A stretch of DNA of 64,000 nt from Tetmemena sp. SeJ-2015 (GCA_027382625.1 JAJKFJ010022070.1:62001-126000); one strand, 5' to 3'. Counted from the stretch's first letter, positions 1 through 12,687 are shown. Numbers and translations are program-made. The notes: a model not told the origin generated them from the sequence alone.

Positions 1-3000
1 TTAGAGACGGTATTAGAAGACATGCTGCCATGCGAAGAAGACAGCAAGAAGAGAGAGATAGACTCAGAGTACAAGAGATTAAGTCACATACTTTCTATTT
101 GATACTTGATTCATCCTCGTCTATCAATAATATTGCTGAATTAAAACCAACTTTACTTAAAATTCTTTCAATTTAATTGCAGTAATAATAATTAATTTAA
201 AAAGCAGAGTCGTGAAAATTATGTATCGAAATTAATAGACGTCGTATTCAAACTTAAATCACTAGGGCACCTTCTAAAGAAGAGCTGCCCACAACCAACC
301 AATCGATGGACTTCCTCAGACCACGTACTTCGACGAGCAGCCTGATCTAAACTTGAGACAGGGAGCAGTGCTCAGTATGAATCAATAGGACTTGCAAGGT
401 GGTTACCCTAATTGGTACCCTGAGTAAAATAGCAACAACAACTTCCCATAATCGCAATCCTTTTACAATCAGAATCAGATGTACGTGGTTCTTCTTCTTC
501 CCTATTTGAATCATATCTTTCATATGCGTTTAAGCTAAACTTTTTTATAATAGGCCAGGCCCACTTATGAGTGGAGGTAGACAGTATGGAAATTAAAGTC
601 AAGTAATGGGTCAGAGCTCACTAGGGTCAGGCCACTACTCTCACCAAAACTACCATCCATCCATTTATAACAATGAATCAGAGTGAGGAATCAGGCGGAG
701 GGCAAGGAGGAGCCATGGATGCTCAAGTGGAGGAGTTCGATGAAAGCTAGAACGATCTAAACAGGGAAGAGCCTGAAAATGACATCGAGTATAATAAATA
801 TACATATGCTTATGTTTCTACTCTCCATTTTACATAATCATGAATTTGTACTCGAAGATGAAGAACCTGGAGGGTAAATACTTAGACTTGGCCAACTTCT
901 ACAAGCAAGAACTAGTCAAGCAGTCAGTTTATAAACTTACTCAAGAATAAGAGGGATCTCACAGAGGCACACTCAACTCACAGCGAAGACAAAATGCTTC
1001 AAATTAAGCATCCACCTACCCTATCACTTCTCCTAACAGAGAGAGACCTATTGAGGTTGATTGCTCTCATTACAGATCCTACAGGACTTAGTCAACGAAA
1101 AAAGAAAGCTATATTTTATTAGCTCGAGGATGACATCTAGACAATTGTGGCGTTGAGAGGTTCAATGAATGGCTTGCAGCAGTCTCCTCCCAAATTCAAG
1201 ACTTCCTCAGACCAATATAAAACTAACATACCAACTCAGGAGCAGCTTAAGTTCCTGAAGGCTTAGCTCTCTGAGGCCCTAGAAGGGATAGTGGACAGTT
1301 TAGATCAGTCTTAGAAGAAGGAGTTTCAGTATCTATCTTCCAAACAGAACGAAATGTATCAGCTGGCTTCCAGATTCAACTTGCCGGCTTAAGTAAAGAA
1401 TGAATCACTTGGGCTGTGGTACGATGCCAAGACTAAGGTGACTAATATCATGTCAGAACTCAAGGGACAAGTCCAGCAGAAGAAGAAAGCCATCGAAAAT
1501 AACCTACTCAGCTCTAAGATCAACAGTGAGAGAGCTAGTGATGCTGATCATCAAGTGTACATTTATTATTGTATCATCCATCTGACAGTCTAAAGCACCA
1601 ATTAGATGTTCTTAGCAGGGGAAACGATAAATCATAAACTGACGGTAGTGTGAATACCAAACTGCTAGAAGACTTCAAGAAGGAGGTGGCTGCAATCAAG
1701 AGAAAGCAAGACACCCATCATAAACTAGTTCAAAAACTCAAAGGGCAACTCAAGTTCAAGGAAGGCTTGCTGAAGGATGAACACTCCAAACTCAACTCTA
1801 TCCTCAGAGATCTTAAGTAGAACCTTAACAATTTTGATGAGAACAAGAGACTCCTCAGTGGAGACAAGAACAACTCCAACTTGCTCATGAGCCCCTTTGA
1901 AAGAAAGATAGCCACCTACTAGAAGAGTGCTGAAATGAGGAAGTAAAATGGAGAGAGATCAGGCTCAAGAGGCCGCTCGGCAGGAATGGGAGCCATGAGC
2001 AACACTGGAAGTGGCTTTTACAGGATCAATATTTCTCGCTTAAGAATAACTTTTAATTTAAAATAAAAGCTGAATTACGCAAATATAGGTTCCTAATTTG
2101 AAATACCCATAAATACATTTATGAATTAAGTCTTTATCTATTTAGCATAAAAGTGATTAAATATGATCTGCGAAATGTTTTAAATTGTTATTGCTATGAG
2201 TTGATAGTTATTGAGGGATAATGACTTCAACAATCCTTAGATCCTGCACAATATGGTGCCTCCTCAGTCTCAAAACGCAGAGGGAGATCAAGACTTGAGG
2301 ATTCTAAGGCAAAAGGTGAAGAACTTCGAGCTCTGCTTCGATGACTTCACCAACAAGCTTATCTTGAAGAACTAGGACATTAGTGAGTTAGAGAGACAAG
2401 TTGACTCGCACTCGCAAGAGGAAATCAAAGGAGTTTCACAACTCGATAATCTCATTAACTACTACTCCTCTAATTAAACAAAAGCCGAAGCAGTAAGGTC
2501 CAAGTCTCGATCTAGAATCACAGACAATCATATCACCACTTCACCTGCTGGTTCTTAGGGATATCTATTGATTAATTTATATCAGACAAAGGAACAGGAC
2601 AAGAAATTCATAGAACTGCAGAGGAGCAACGAACAGATCTACCAGGAACTCAGGAAGGCCAACGAGAAGTACCTGAACCAGAGAGTGGAAAACAACAAGC
2701 TCAAGGATGAGAACCACATACTCAAAAACAACTTGGAAGAAGCCTAGTCTTAGATTAGAAAGCTCGCCAATAATTCAACCAACAACACAGACCCACTTTC
2801 TAATTCAAAGTCTGCCTAGAGAGTTACATCCAAACAGAGACCAAGCAGATACGATGCCAGCTAAGGTCAAGTCAGTGGCTTCGGTCCCGTCCAACAAAGA
2901 CAACCTAGCAGCAACTCCTCGCAATTACAGAGAGAGAACGATGAACTCAAGAAAAAAGTTTAGGATTTGGAGAAGGAATGCTACTCCCTCACCTATTATC

Positions 3001-6000
3001 AGTAGGAGATGCAGAGGAGAGGACCTGGTTAAATGGATCCCTACTCAAGATAGATCAATTAAGAGAATGGAGATCTTAAGAACAAATTAGACTATAACTA
3101 TCTTCATTCATTATGATAGTGCAGCTTTATAATTATAGTTATGCCTCCAAGTCTAAAAGTTCATGTTAGCTATGAAGCGCCTTTAGAGAGCTGTCAACAA
3201 CAAAGACTTAAACTATTCTTGTATCTATTTATGACAAGGATATCCAAAATTTGAAGGCAGAGTTCGAGAAAAATAAGAAGATACTCGAGAACATGGTCAA
3301 GGAAATAAAGGAAAAGGAAGAGAGCAAGCAAGCAAGTGCCAATCTCCACTACATGGACAGACCAAACAATATGTCGGCTTACAATAATCCCACAAACAAC
3401 TCGATGGTGGCTGGTGTAAGAGATGCGAGATTTAACCCCAATGACCACCATGAGAGATCTGCAGTATCCTCTTCAATGATTGGAATTCAGCCTCTTAGAA
3501 ATAGGAGCTAAGCACCTAAGGAACAGTCATAGAGCCATTTTGTGAGTAGACAACAGCCTTATTCAGTGACAGTGAGAAATGATGCCTAATCAAATGTTGA
3601 TCTTAACTATAAGAATTTCCTTTACTTGTAAAAAGTTAAGTTATTATAGTCTAGTGGAAACCTGCCTCCTAAGAGACAAGTTATTAGACCTAAAGGGCAG
3701 CAGATGGTATTCAGTTAAAACATGACTCCAGTTTAGCAAAACTTATCTTCGAATAACTTCTCTGGGCCTGACTTAAATACCCCAGAGCCTCATAACTCTA
3801 TCCCTCAGCAACTCCAATAGCAATTTAACCAAACTGATTCAATCAACTTCGACCAGCAGGAAGCTGTCAACTAAGTCTTGGAGGAACTTAGATAAGCTAA
3901 CGAGCAAAAAGATTCTTTGACGGCCCAGATTGAGGAACTTAAAAAGACCATTGAAGAAGAGAGAGCTCATAGAAATAGAGCAGAGGCACAGATATCTAAC
4001 AGAAGTGAAACGGTCAACACTCTCAACCACAGTTTGGCTTAAGCTCAAGATAGAATCACAAAGTTTGAAAGAGTGCTCGGCAGTTACAAACAAGCCTTGT
4101 GTGATATTGAGCAAGAGACTGATGATTATTCTTTTATGATAACCTCATTTAAAATGAGAACAGCATGTTAAATTTTTTAGGTTTCTTAATAAGCTGTATC
4201 CGAATTTAAGAGGAACTTATTGCAATAGGAGAAGGTGATATTAGGATAGAAGAATCCATCACAAGAGCACAAAGGTCTTCAAATTGGATTAACCTCATCA
4301 GCAATTCAAACTTTGATCTCAGGAGAAATTGAGGACGCTTCTCAATTCGAATAACTCAAGCAGAATTTGATTGAATATATCCAAAATTCTCAACAATACC
4401 AAGATGAGTAACTGAGTCTTTTGCAAGATAGACTAAGTGAGAAGGAGAGAGAACTAGAACGAGTAAAGAGACTGCTCATGGATAAACTGAAGGAACTAGA
4501 GTCTAGTTTTGTGGAGCTTAGTCAGGACATGATTGAGCAAGAGCAAGCTTAGCTAGACGCCTCCAAGAGATACCACTAGAAATAACTGAAGCAGTCAATG
4601 GTTCAGAAGGAGAACGACCAGACTCTAAATAACAAACAAAAGCAGTTAGAGAAGTCAATTGAGAACATCATTGCTGGGGATGAGGACGAATAGAATGCAG
4701 AGCTGTTTGAGTAGATAGAGCAACTCACCTACAATACAAATTAATGAGAACTTTTTATTGTGCAGATTGTAGTTGAATGAGCAGCTGTCTGAGGAGAATG
4801 GAGAGTTGAGGATGATAATTAAATAGCTTCAAAAAGACCTCCAGCAGTAAGATGACATGATGCTACTGAGGGCATAGTATGATGAACTGTAAGAGGTGAA
4901 TGACAAGTTCGAGGAGGATATCCATAGATTGCAGACTGAGCTTGCTTCTTCAAAGCGAAGTGCGGAGCAGTTCAAAACACAGTCGGACAAACTCAAGAAA
5001 GAAGCGCAAGAGCTTGCTTAGAGCAAGGAGAATATTTGCTCTACTTACCAGCAATAGCTTGATGAGTTGGAAGCCTAACTTGCTGAGGCTAATTCTGAGT
5101 TGAGGCAAGAGTAAGAACAGAGAATACTCTAAACATATAAAGAAGAAAGCTTTTAAACTTATAAATGGCTTTGGTTTATGAATCTGAATTCACAAAGAAT
5201 GATTAATTGGTGAAGTAGCTGAAGTCAGAAAAGCAGCAAATAGAATCCCAGAAGGAGAAGTAGGATTAAAAGGAGAAAGACCTAAGTCAGTAGATCAGCT
5301 AGCTTAAGGAGGAAATCGAGCACTTAAACTCTCTAAGGAAAGGGGAAGTAAGTTTTGAGAGCTTGGCGCATGATGATAAGTCTATCCAGCAGAGTTCCTC
5401 CAACATAGCTGATGATGAGGAGACCAACAGAATTCAAAACAACCCAACTGAAGCAGCACACCACTATCTCAGACTTTTCAAGGCCACAAACAAGGAGTAT
5501 AAAATTATAGTAACCAACAGAGATAAGCTGCAGATCAAGTTCGATGAAATGAAGGAGAAGTTTGACACACTTAAGACTAAGTCAAGGCAAAATGTGGAGG
5601 AGATCATGAACATGGAGTCAAAGATTTTCAGTCTTGAGGATCTCAATAAGAGACTGCAAAGCGAACTTGAAAGGACTAGAGGCTCAAGTTAGGTAGAGGA
5701 AGAAGAAATTAGAAGACAAGCTGAGGAGTAAATAAAGGATAAGTTAAAGTTCAAGGATTCTGAGATTGAATAGATGACTATCAAAGTGGCAAGGATATCC
5801 CAAACCAACATCGAACTCACCTAGCGCATAAACAGAGTTAATGAAAGCAATGCTGAACTTGCTCAAGAGAACGAGCAGATGCGTAACTAGCTTTAGACTC
5901 TTGAGATGGAGTTAGAAATGACAAAGGTGAATAACGAGCGCGACATGGAGCAGTTGGAAGACCACAAGAAGGAAATTGATTCACAGTTGGATGAAATAAA

Positions 6001-9000
6001 TCGGGAGAAATAATTACTTGAGGATAAAATAAATAAGAAGAAGACGAAGATCTAGAAAATGAGGCAAGAATAGAGCCAGTAGTAGATGATGAAGGACATT
6101 ATCCGCTAGTCCATGGAGCAGAAGATTGCAGACATGTAGAAGCAAGTGGAGCGAGAGAAGCAACTTAAACAGGAAGTTGAAAGCCAAAGACAGTAGTAGC
6201 TTATTCAAGCTCAAGAGCAACTGGATGCTTTAAAGAGAGAGCTGGAAGAACAGTAGAACTCTTCAGAGCATCTGAAGGACACTGAGATCTAGAAGTAGTT
6301 AGAGGAGGCTGAGAGAAGATTTGAAGAAGAGAAAGCAAGGATTGAGAAAGAAATGGAGAAGCTCCACCAGTAAAGAACAGAGCAACTTCAGCTTCAACTG
6401 CAGGAAGAGAGAGAGGAGCAGCTAGCAATGCTAAGAGATGAAATGCAGCAAGAATAGATGCAAAGAATACTTGTTATTTTAAGAGAGGAAGAGCTACTAT
6501 AGCAGATGCAAGATTAGGAGAAATCTTTGTTAGAGCAGCTGAAGATAATGGAGTAGGAGATGCTCTAGGAATAGAACGAGCAAATCGGCTAGTTAACTAA
6601 AAGTCTAAAGGAAGAAGCATAACTCCAGCTACTTCAAAAAGATAAGCAGACTAATCTAGTCACCAAATTGCAAAATCATGTGAGTATTTTAAATATGTGA
6701 GAGCTATATTGATTGCTGAACTCCAGGAAAAGCAAAGCCTGAACGATTAATTGATTGAAGAAATCAATTTACAACAGTAATAACATTAAGACTCGCTTAA
6801 AGAGTTAGAAGACAGACTTCAAAAGGAGCTAGCTGAGAGGGAGTTGAAACTGCAAAAAGAATCAAGGTTGGTTTTCAAACTCAAACTCATAGGGCAATTT
6901 AAAATCTTCTAAAAAAAAAAATGAAAAAAAAAAGGGCTTCCTTTAAAATAAAAAGTTGAATTTAAACAATCCAAAAAAAAACCTCCAAATCAAAGCAAAT
7001 GAATGGAAACCATAAACAAGAACTATCAACTTCAGCAAATCAAACAATAGATTCAAGCTTAAAATTAAGCTGATTATAAAAGAAAGATAAGGCCTCCAAA
7101 CTCATTTTCAAGCTTCAATAGCACATGAAGTCAAATCTCTTATAAAAAAATATATACTTTAAAATTTAAAGAAACAATATTATAAGAAAAGGATCTAAAT
7201 TTCTCCTTAAAGAAATAGAAGATGCTTAGACTCAAATTAGTCAGCTTAATTAAACATCTTTAAAGGGATGCCCCAAACTAGAAAAATGATTGTTCAACTC
7301 TATCATTTAACAATAATTATAGGAAGAAGTAGAATATGTGGAGAGAAGAAAAAAATGCTAAAAGCAATTCGGTTTAAACTAAACATCTCTTTAGAATTTG
7401 CTTTATCATAAAAACTTCAAATGCAAAATCAAATTGCAAACATCATCTCTCAAAGGGATAATGAGATGCTGCAACACTAGCAGGATTTGGAAAGATTGGA
7501 AGAGTTGAAGAGAGAATAAGCCTCCTTAGTGGAACAAAACTTAAAGGTGTAAATGGAATAGGAGCAGTCTATTAGAAAGCTAAAGAAGGAGAGATCTCTG
7601 ATCCAAGTGCTTTAATCAAAAGCAAGGGAAGTTATCCTTAATCAACTCCAAAAAGAAAAATAAGAAAGAGAGCAACTAGAACGCCTAGCTAACCAGCAGA
7701 TTTAAGAATTATAAGCAAAGGCAGCTCAAGATTTAGAACTTCAGGAACTGCAGTTTGTTTAAAAGATGGAAGAAATAAAATGTGAGCAAGCTGAGAGCGA
7801 GGCTGCACAACAAGAAAGATACCAAGAAGCTATTCAATCTTAAAAACACGAGTCTGAAGCTAAGTCATAGAGGCAAGCATCAGAGATAGAAAGACTGCAA
7901 AGAGAACAGGATGAACTTATCAAATCCTTGAGTGAACAGCAGGATCAATAAACTCAAGACTTGCTAAGCTAAAAAGAAAGAGAGAAGGAGGCTCTTATTG
8001 CAGAAATGCACAGAGTCAAAGAAGAGCTAGAGACTAAATACTCTCACGATATAGCATCACAAACAAAGCAGCATACACTATTCTAAACTATGCAAGAAAA
8101 AATTAGAGGAGATTTAGAAACCAGAATATAATAGCAGTAAAATGAAATAAAGGAGAGTCAACTTCAAGCTTAATCAAAACTAGATGAACTTCAAAGAGCT
8201 CAAGAGCAAGAGCTACAAAACTTAAAACAACTTGCATCTCATGATAAAGAATCCTTGATGACTCATGCTATAATAGAACTAATTAATATTTTAAAAATTT
8301 GGGAGGAAAAATAACTATAAGGGTAAAATATATCTATAGCTATCTAAGGTTCTGGTATGGAGGCGATGAAGGAAATGTAGAGGATCAATGCATCATTATC
8401 ATACAGAAGCAATAAGCTAGTGCGCTCTCATATATTACGCTGAGTAATGTTGAATTGCATCGAGAGCGCGCATCGAAACTTCAAACTGCGATAGAGAGTG
8501 AAGTGTTAGCAAGCATATACTTTTTATATACTGTGTATTTATCTATGTCACCACTTATCTCTATACGCTCTAAGTAGAAATGATGATTATATACTTGAAA
8601 TAATAATGATTAAGAGTGTAAATGCATTTTCCACTTGACAGCGTAATTACTTGAGTGGCTCAATGTGCAAATATGTGGCGCCGTGAAACGCTCTCATCGA
8701 TGATGCTACTTGTCGCACTTGTTGCATATCGGAAAAGTAGAGAGGAGAAGGCTTGCACTGAAAAGTGCGATAGTTATTTTCACTCCACTATATTAAGTTT
8801 GCATACTTGTTTGATTGTATCTCTATATACACACATGCATGAGTTGCCAATATATTGTTCCATATTTGCACAGGAATGTATGAAATGATGTTAGCATGCA
8901 GGGAAGCAGTGATGCACTTCGCGCAAATAGAGTTTGCAGTGAAAGAGTGCGCTCTCATTCAAAGTGCGATAGAGTACTTCACTCCATTAATAATGATCGA

Positions 9001-12000
9001 TTAAAGTTATGATCAATTATAAGTATATGATTATTAAGTTAAAGCGATTATTGGTTTTATCATTATTAATGGAAGTGAAGTACTCTATCGCACTTTGAAT
9101 GAGAGCGCACTCTTTCACTGCAAACTCTATGTGCGCGAAGTGCATCACTGCTCCTGCATGCTAACATTATTCATACATCATGTGCAAATATGAATAATAG
9201 TATGCGCTCATGGATTGTGTGTATATAGAGATACAAGTAAACAAGTGCAAACTTAAGTATTGTGGAGTGAAAATCATTATCGCACTTTCAGTGGAAGCCT
9301 CTCCTCTCTACTTTCCCGATATGCAACAAAGTGCGCAAGTAGCTTCATTCGAGAGAGCGTTTCAAGGCGCACATATCGCACATTGAGCGACTCAAGTAAG
9401 TTACACTGTCAAGTGGAAAATGCATTTACACTCTTCATCACTTATCATCAAGTATATAATCATAATTTCTACTTAGAGCGGTATAGAGATAAGTGAGTGA
9501 CATAGAGTAAATACACAGTATATAAAGCGTATATGCTTGCCTAAACTTCAACTCTCTATCGCAGTGAAGTTTGATGCGCGCTCTCGTGCATTCAATTACT
9601 CAGCGTGAGATATGAGAAGCGCACTAGCTTATTATAATAACAGTCAAATGAAATAAAGGAGAGTCAACTTCAAGCTTAATCAAAACTAGAGGAGCTTCAA
9701 AGAGCTTAAGAGTCAGAGTTAAATAATTTAAAATAAGCTGCATCTCATGATAAAGAATCCATAATGACTCAAGCATAGTAGGAGAGACAGAAACTTATTT
9801 AATAATTGGAAGAGCAAGAATAAGAAGCTCAAAGAAAACTTGAGGAGGCAGATAAAATAAAGAATTAAATTGAAATTGCCAAGCAAAACTAGATTTAAGA
9901 AGCAAGAGATGAGCTGGAAAGCATATCCTAAAATTTGTCCTAGCAAATTAATGATCAGAAAGATTACATAAGCAAGCTAGAAAAATTAAATAGTGAACTC
10001 CAGCAAGACTCCGCTGAGTTACACAATCTAAGGTCTTAAAATCATTCTCAAGCTAATATTTCTTATATCACTAGTTAAAAATTTTAATCTTTGTTTTAAA
10101 TTGAAGAATACAATCCTTGATCTGTAAGAAAAGCTATAGAACCTAGAGGATGAGTATTAATAAATAGTAGAGTAATATGAATCTAGGATATCAGAAAATC
10201 TACAAAAACATGAATAGGAAATAAAAACTTAGAATTAGAGAATAGAGTAGCTAGAACAATCGTTATAAGTCTAGTAAGATGAGTTACAGAATAGAACCAC
10301 AGAGCACTAAAGAGCTTTAGATATAGCTAAACAGCAACATGAGGAGTTAGTTAATGAGATAGATGCTCAAAAGCTTTAGGAGCTAGCTAATCTTAAATTA
10401 TCTCTTTAGACTGAACTACAAGAGTCGCTTAAGAAAAATAATTCAACAAAGCTTTGCTCCTAATGAAACTATATCTAGAAAAGACCCATTCCTATTTAAT
10501 TAGCTTGAAAAAAGCACAATTGATTCCAACTAAAGCAGCAATAAATAGATGAGTTAGAAGATCTCATTAAAGAGAAAGAGCAGGATCTTGAAAATGAAAG
10601 ATCCAACTAGATTCACACTATTGGAGATCTTAACTCAACTATTCAGCAGCTGTAAAACGAACTCGATGAGGCAGTCTCAAGGAATCAAGATTTATATTTT
10701 TAGAGCTAGAATAAGAAATTGAAGGTCTAATTAAGGAAAAAGAGTAGACTTAGAATTAGCTTACATAGAGCCTTTAGGAGAAAGTTTCAGACCTCACTTA
10801 GCAACTTAATAATTCTAAAAAAGAAGCCTCAAATCTTTTGCAAGAAGTTCAGAACCTAAAATCTAAGCTCCAATCGAAGGAAGATGAAATTTAAAATCTA
10901 GGTGAAGACTTGGAGGGCTTTGCCAAAGACTTGGAGGATCAAAGAGCGCAAGCCGACTCTGTAAAACAAAAGTTAGATTCTTAAAAGAAAGACTTGGAGA
11001 TGCAACTCAAGCTTAAAGAGTAGCAAATTACTTAGCTATAACAGGATCAATAAGAACTTGAGCAAAGAATTGCCGAGAAGAGTTAAGAAGTAACTCAAGA
11101 AGCAGAGAGAAGACAGAAAGAAAAGAAAAGAGCGATTGATTTAGAGGCTTAGCTTAAACAAATTCAGCAAAATCATGAGGATGAGCTTGAATCTTTGCAT
11201 AAAGAAAACTCTGATCTCAAGCTATAGCTTGAGAAGCTATAGAAATAATTAAAGACTGCTTAGGCCAATAGAGCTGACTAGTCTCTTGATGAAATAGAGA
11301 TGCGACTTGGTGAGTTTGATGTTCAGCTTGATGATATCAAAAAGCAGCAAAAGCAGATTGAGAAAGACTCAAAGTTGAGCAGAAGTATTTTGGGAAGTGC
11401 TAATAAAGACGATGAACTATCTGAGATTGGAGATTTAAACAGTGACTAAATCTAATTCTGCAAAAGGGTTAAATATTAAGATTAGGCTTGGTACCTGTTC
11501 TAACAAGAAAGTGACTATTACTGGATCAAACAATCCAAGATACCTATCGACAAGTTAAAGATGATTGATGTTCAAGAGATTGAGAACAACTAGGAACAGA
11601 TGCAAGACAAACTTGAGGAACTAAAGAAGCAGAAGGATCATATTTTGCAACTCATCCAGAAATCTAAAAGAGGAAAAGCTGCCTATGATTAAGATATTCT
11701 CGATTCAGAAACTTCAAAATTGCTTAAGGAAGAGAATTAAACTCTGAGGAACTAACTCGACGACTCACAACTTTAAAATAAAGCTCTTTAGTAGACAACT
11801 ATCTAACTAAGGCAACAGATAAGTGAGTTGAACGACATGTTTGTTGGATTAGCTGACACGGACAAGAAGAGTCTAGAGAGCATTACAAAGCTAGTTGATT
11901 ATCACAAGAAGAACAACGAACTTAACCAATAACTACTAGAGTAAATAGAAATCATCAACAAGCTTGAAAATGAAAATGAGGTCTTGAAGAAGCAAGTCTT

Positions 12001-12687
12001 AGACCAGGAGCCAAGCTTCGCTAGAGGAGGCGGCAAAAGTTTTGGGGTGGAAATAAAACTGATCAATATTTTTGATTGCTTTTTATTTTATGCTCACTAT
12101 CAATAACTTTGAAAGCTATTGATTGATTTATTATTTTTCATTTATTTTTTCTGTTGAAGTATAGCCCCTATTTTGCTAATATGAGGCCTGAGAATTTTGA
12201 TATAAACACTTCTAGTATTGATTAGCAAGATGATGAAAATGATAATGGACCTATGAAAGAGCCACTTGCTGAAAGAGTTCAGAGACTTGAGCAGGAGATA
12301 GATGAAAATGCCAAACTCAGAGCTGAGCTAGAGTCAGAAATCAGGAAACTTAAAACTGAGCTCAACAAAACAAGGGAGCAAGCCCATTAATCGAGTCTCA
12401 GCCAGCAAGATCAGATCAAGGCTTAAGAGGCATTTGAGTCGTTCAAACTTTCCAAGGACTTGTTCAGCTAGTTCATAGAGCACATTCCTGTCACGTAAGT
12501 TTTAAATTGTTTTCATACTTTTAGGGCATAGGAGCATGAATCAAGACTCTCAGTTCTTTATTTATTGTTTCTGTACAGAGTACTGGAGTTCACCAATGAG
12601 GAAGCAAACGCACTCAATATCAAAAGAGGACTCCTCACTCAAAAGACTATTTAAGATAACGTCAAGAAAGGAGTTTTAAGGTTATGA
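1..12687 (+). CDS. Giant Gln-rich coiled-coil protein, 5' partial, interrupted by IESs
   Basis: I do not recognise a named family. Read with TAA/TAG as Gln, the frame enters at base 1 (LETVLEDMLPCEED...) and, after removal of IESs and introns, runs through thousands of heptad-rich codons to TGA at 12685-12687 (last residues KKGVLRL). The first 700 bases encode a low-complexity N/Q/G/P-rich stretch; 860-12050 is almost entirely E/K/Q/L coiled coil, with S/N/Q-rich breaks near 2480-2560, 2760-2990 and 3340-3840. A short non-coil stretch near 11450-11560 is rich in aromatic residues. Long coiled-coil proteins of this kind are usually cytoskeletal, for example basal-body or cortical; that role is inference only. 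It could be more than one gene: a frame shift near 650-684 lacks a proven IES. The 3' half is duplicated in inverted orientation downstream. Confidence 0.7.
79..253 (+). other. IES, pointer TTAA
   Basis: TTAA occurs at 79-82 and again at 254-257. Deleting 79-253 joins ...EYKRL to NHQGTFQRRA in frame. The insert is AT-rich and contains TGA in frame. It has no GT-AG ends, so IES is preferred over intron. Confidence 0.75.
481..553 (+). other. Spliceosomal intron (GTACGT...TAG)
   Basis: The 73-base insert starts GTACGT and ends ATAATAG. Its removal joins NQNQM to PGPLMSGG in frame; the unspliced frame continues into out-of-frame sequence. No flanking pointer repeat is seen, so this is read as an ordinary intron. 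Confidence 0.7.
789..847 (+). other. IES, pointer GTA
   Basis: GTA at 789-791 and 848-850 bounds 59 bases of AT-rich sequence containing TGA in frame. Deletion joins EPENDIEY to SKMKNLEGKY in frame. There is no AG acceptor at the right place for an intron. Confidence 0.7.
1056..1075 (+). other. 20-base intron-like insert
   Basis: The insert starts GTTG and ends ATTACAG. Removing it joins RERPIE to ILQDLVNEK and puts the downstream coiled coil in frame. It is very short for a spliceosomal intron, and no pointer pair gives the same join. Confidence 0.5.
1107..1120 (+). other. 14-base IES, pointer AGCT
   Basis: AGCT at 1107-1110 and 1121-1124 flank only ten AT bases. Deletion restores the frame across EKRKLEDDIQTIVALRG. 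Without it the frame breaks. Confidence 0.65.
1547..1572 (+). other. 26-base IES, pointer ATCATC
   Basis: ATCATC at 1547-1552 and 1573-1578. Deletion of 26 bases joins SERASDADH to PSDSLKHQLDV in frame. Confidence 0.7.
2026..2226 (+). other. 201-base IES, pointer TCAA
   Basis: TCAA at 2026-2029 and 2227-2230. The insert is AT-rich with TGA in frame near 2156. Deletion joins GSGFYRI to NNPQILHNMVPPQ in frame. Confidence 0.7.
3090..3232 (+). other. 143-base IES, pointer GAC
   Basis: GAC at 3090-3092 and 3233-3235. Deletion joins DLKNKL to DKDIQNLKAEFEK in frame and removes a TGA. The pointer is only 3 bp, so the exact boundary is less sure than the presence of an IES. Confidence 0.6.
8135..8262 (+). 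repeat. Direct repeat copy 1 flanking the foldback element (coding)
   Basis: About 128 bases encoding NEIKESQLQAQSKLDELQRA and onward. It recurs, diverged, in the same orientation at 9637-9765 just after the foldback element. Both copies are open in the coiled-coil frame. Confidence 0.75.
8411..9634. mobile_element. Foldback (long inverted-repeat) element, left-arm copy
   Basis: About 590-base arms (8411-8997 and 9059-9634) are inverted copies around a loop of about 60 AT-rich bases. The ends read AAGCTAGTGCGC... and ...GCGCACTAGCT, flanked by TA on both sides. The arms are rich in GTGCGC/GAGAGCGC words, unlike the surrounding DNA. No coding frame worth calling is inside, so this looks like a non-autonomous MITE/foldback element sitting in an IES of the coiled-coil gene. 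Arm copies differ mostly by single-base indels, some of which may be sequencing noise. Confidence 0.7.
9637..9765 (+). repeat. Direct repeat copy 2 flanking the foldback element (coding)
   Basis: Matches 8135-8262 with scattered substitutions and begins immediately after the foldback element. The frame is open and continues into QQERQKLIQQLEEQEQEAQ. It is either a true tandem protein repeat or a duplication made during element insertion. Confidence 0.75.
12047..12159 (+). other. Intron (GTGGAA...GAAG)
   Basis: The 113-base insert begins GT and ends AG. Removal joins GGGKSFG to YSPYFANMRPENFD in frame. It is AT-rich and contains TGA in frame. Confidence 0.55.
12495..12578 (+). other. Intron (GTAAGT...TACAG)
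   Basis: Consensus donor GTAAGT and acceptor TACAG. Removing 84 bases joins IEHIPVT to VLEFTNEEANALN in frame. It is conserved in the inverted copy. Confidence 0.75.

Larger units (their letters stand above)
7478..12678 (+). repeat. Left arm of giant inverted repeat
   Basis: From the TAGCAGG at 7478 to GGAGTTTTA at 12670-12678, this segment is repeated in reverse complement at 12743-17898. Long stretches look nearly identical by eye, but four or more patches with sharp edges are diverged. Confidence 0.85.

Noticed and set aside
408..602. Minus-strand frames in the first 8 kb.
   Set aside because: They are shadows of the continuous + strand coiled-coil frame seen with TAA/TAG as Gln.
8655..9496. 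Short open frames inside the foldback element.
   Set aside because: They follow the inverted repeat, differ between copies by indels and have no protein-like composition.
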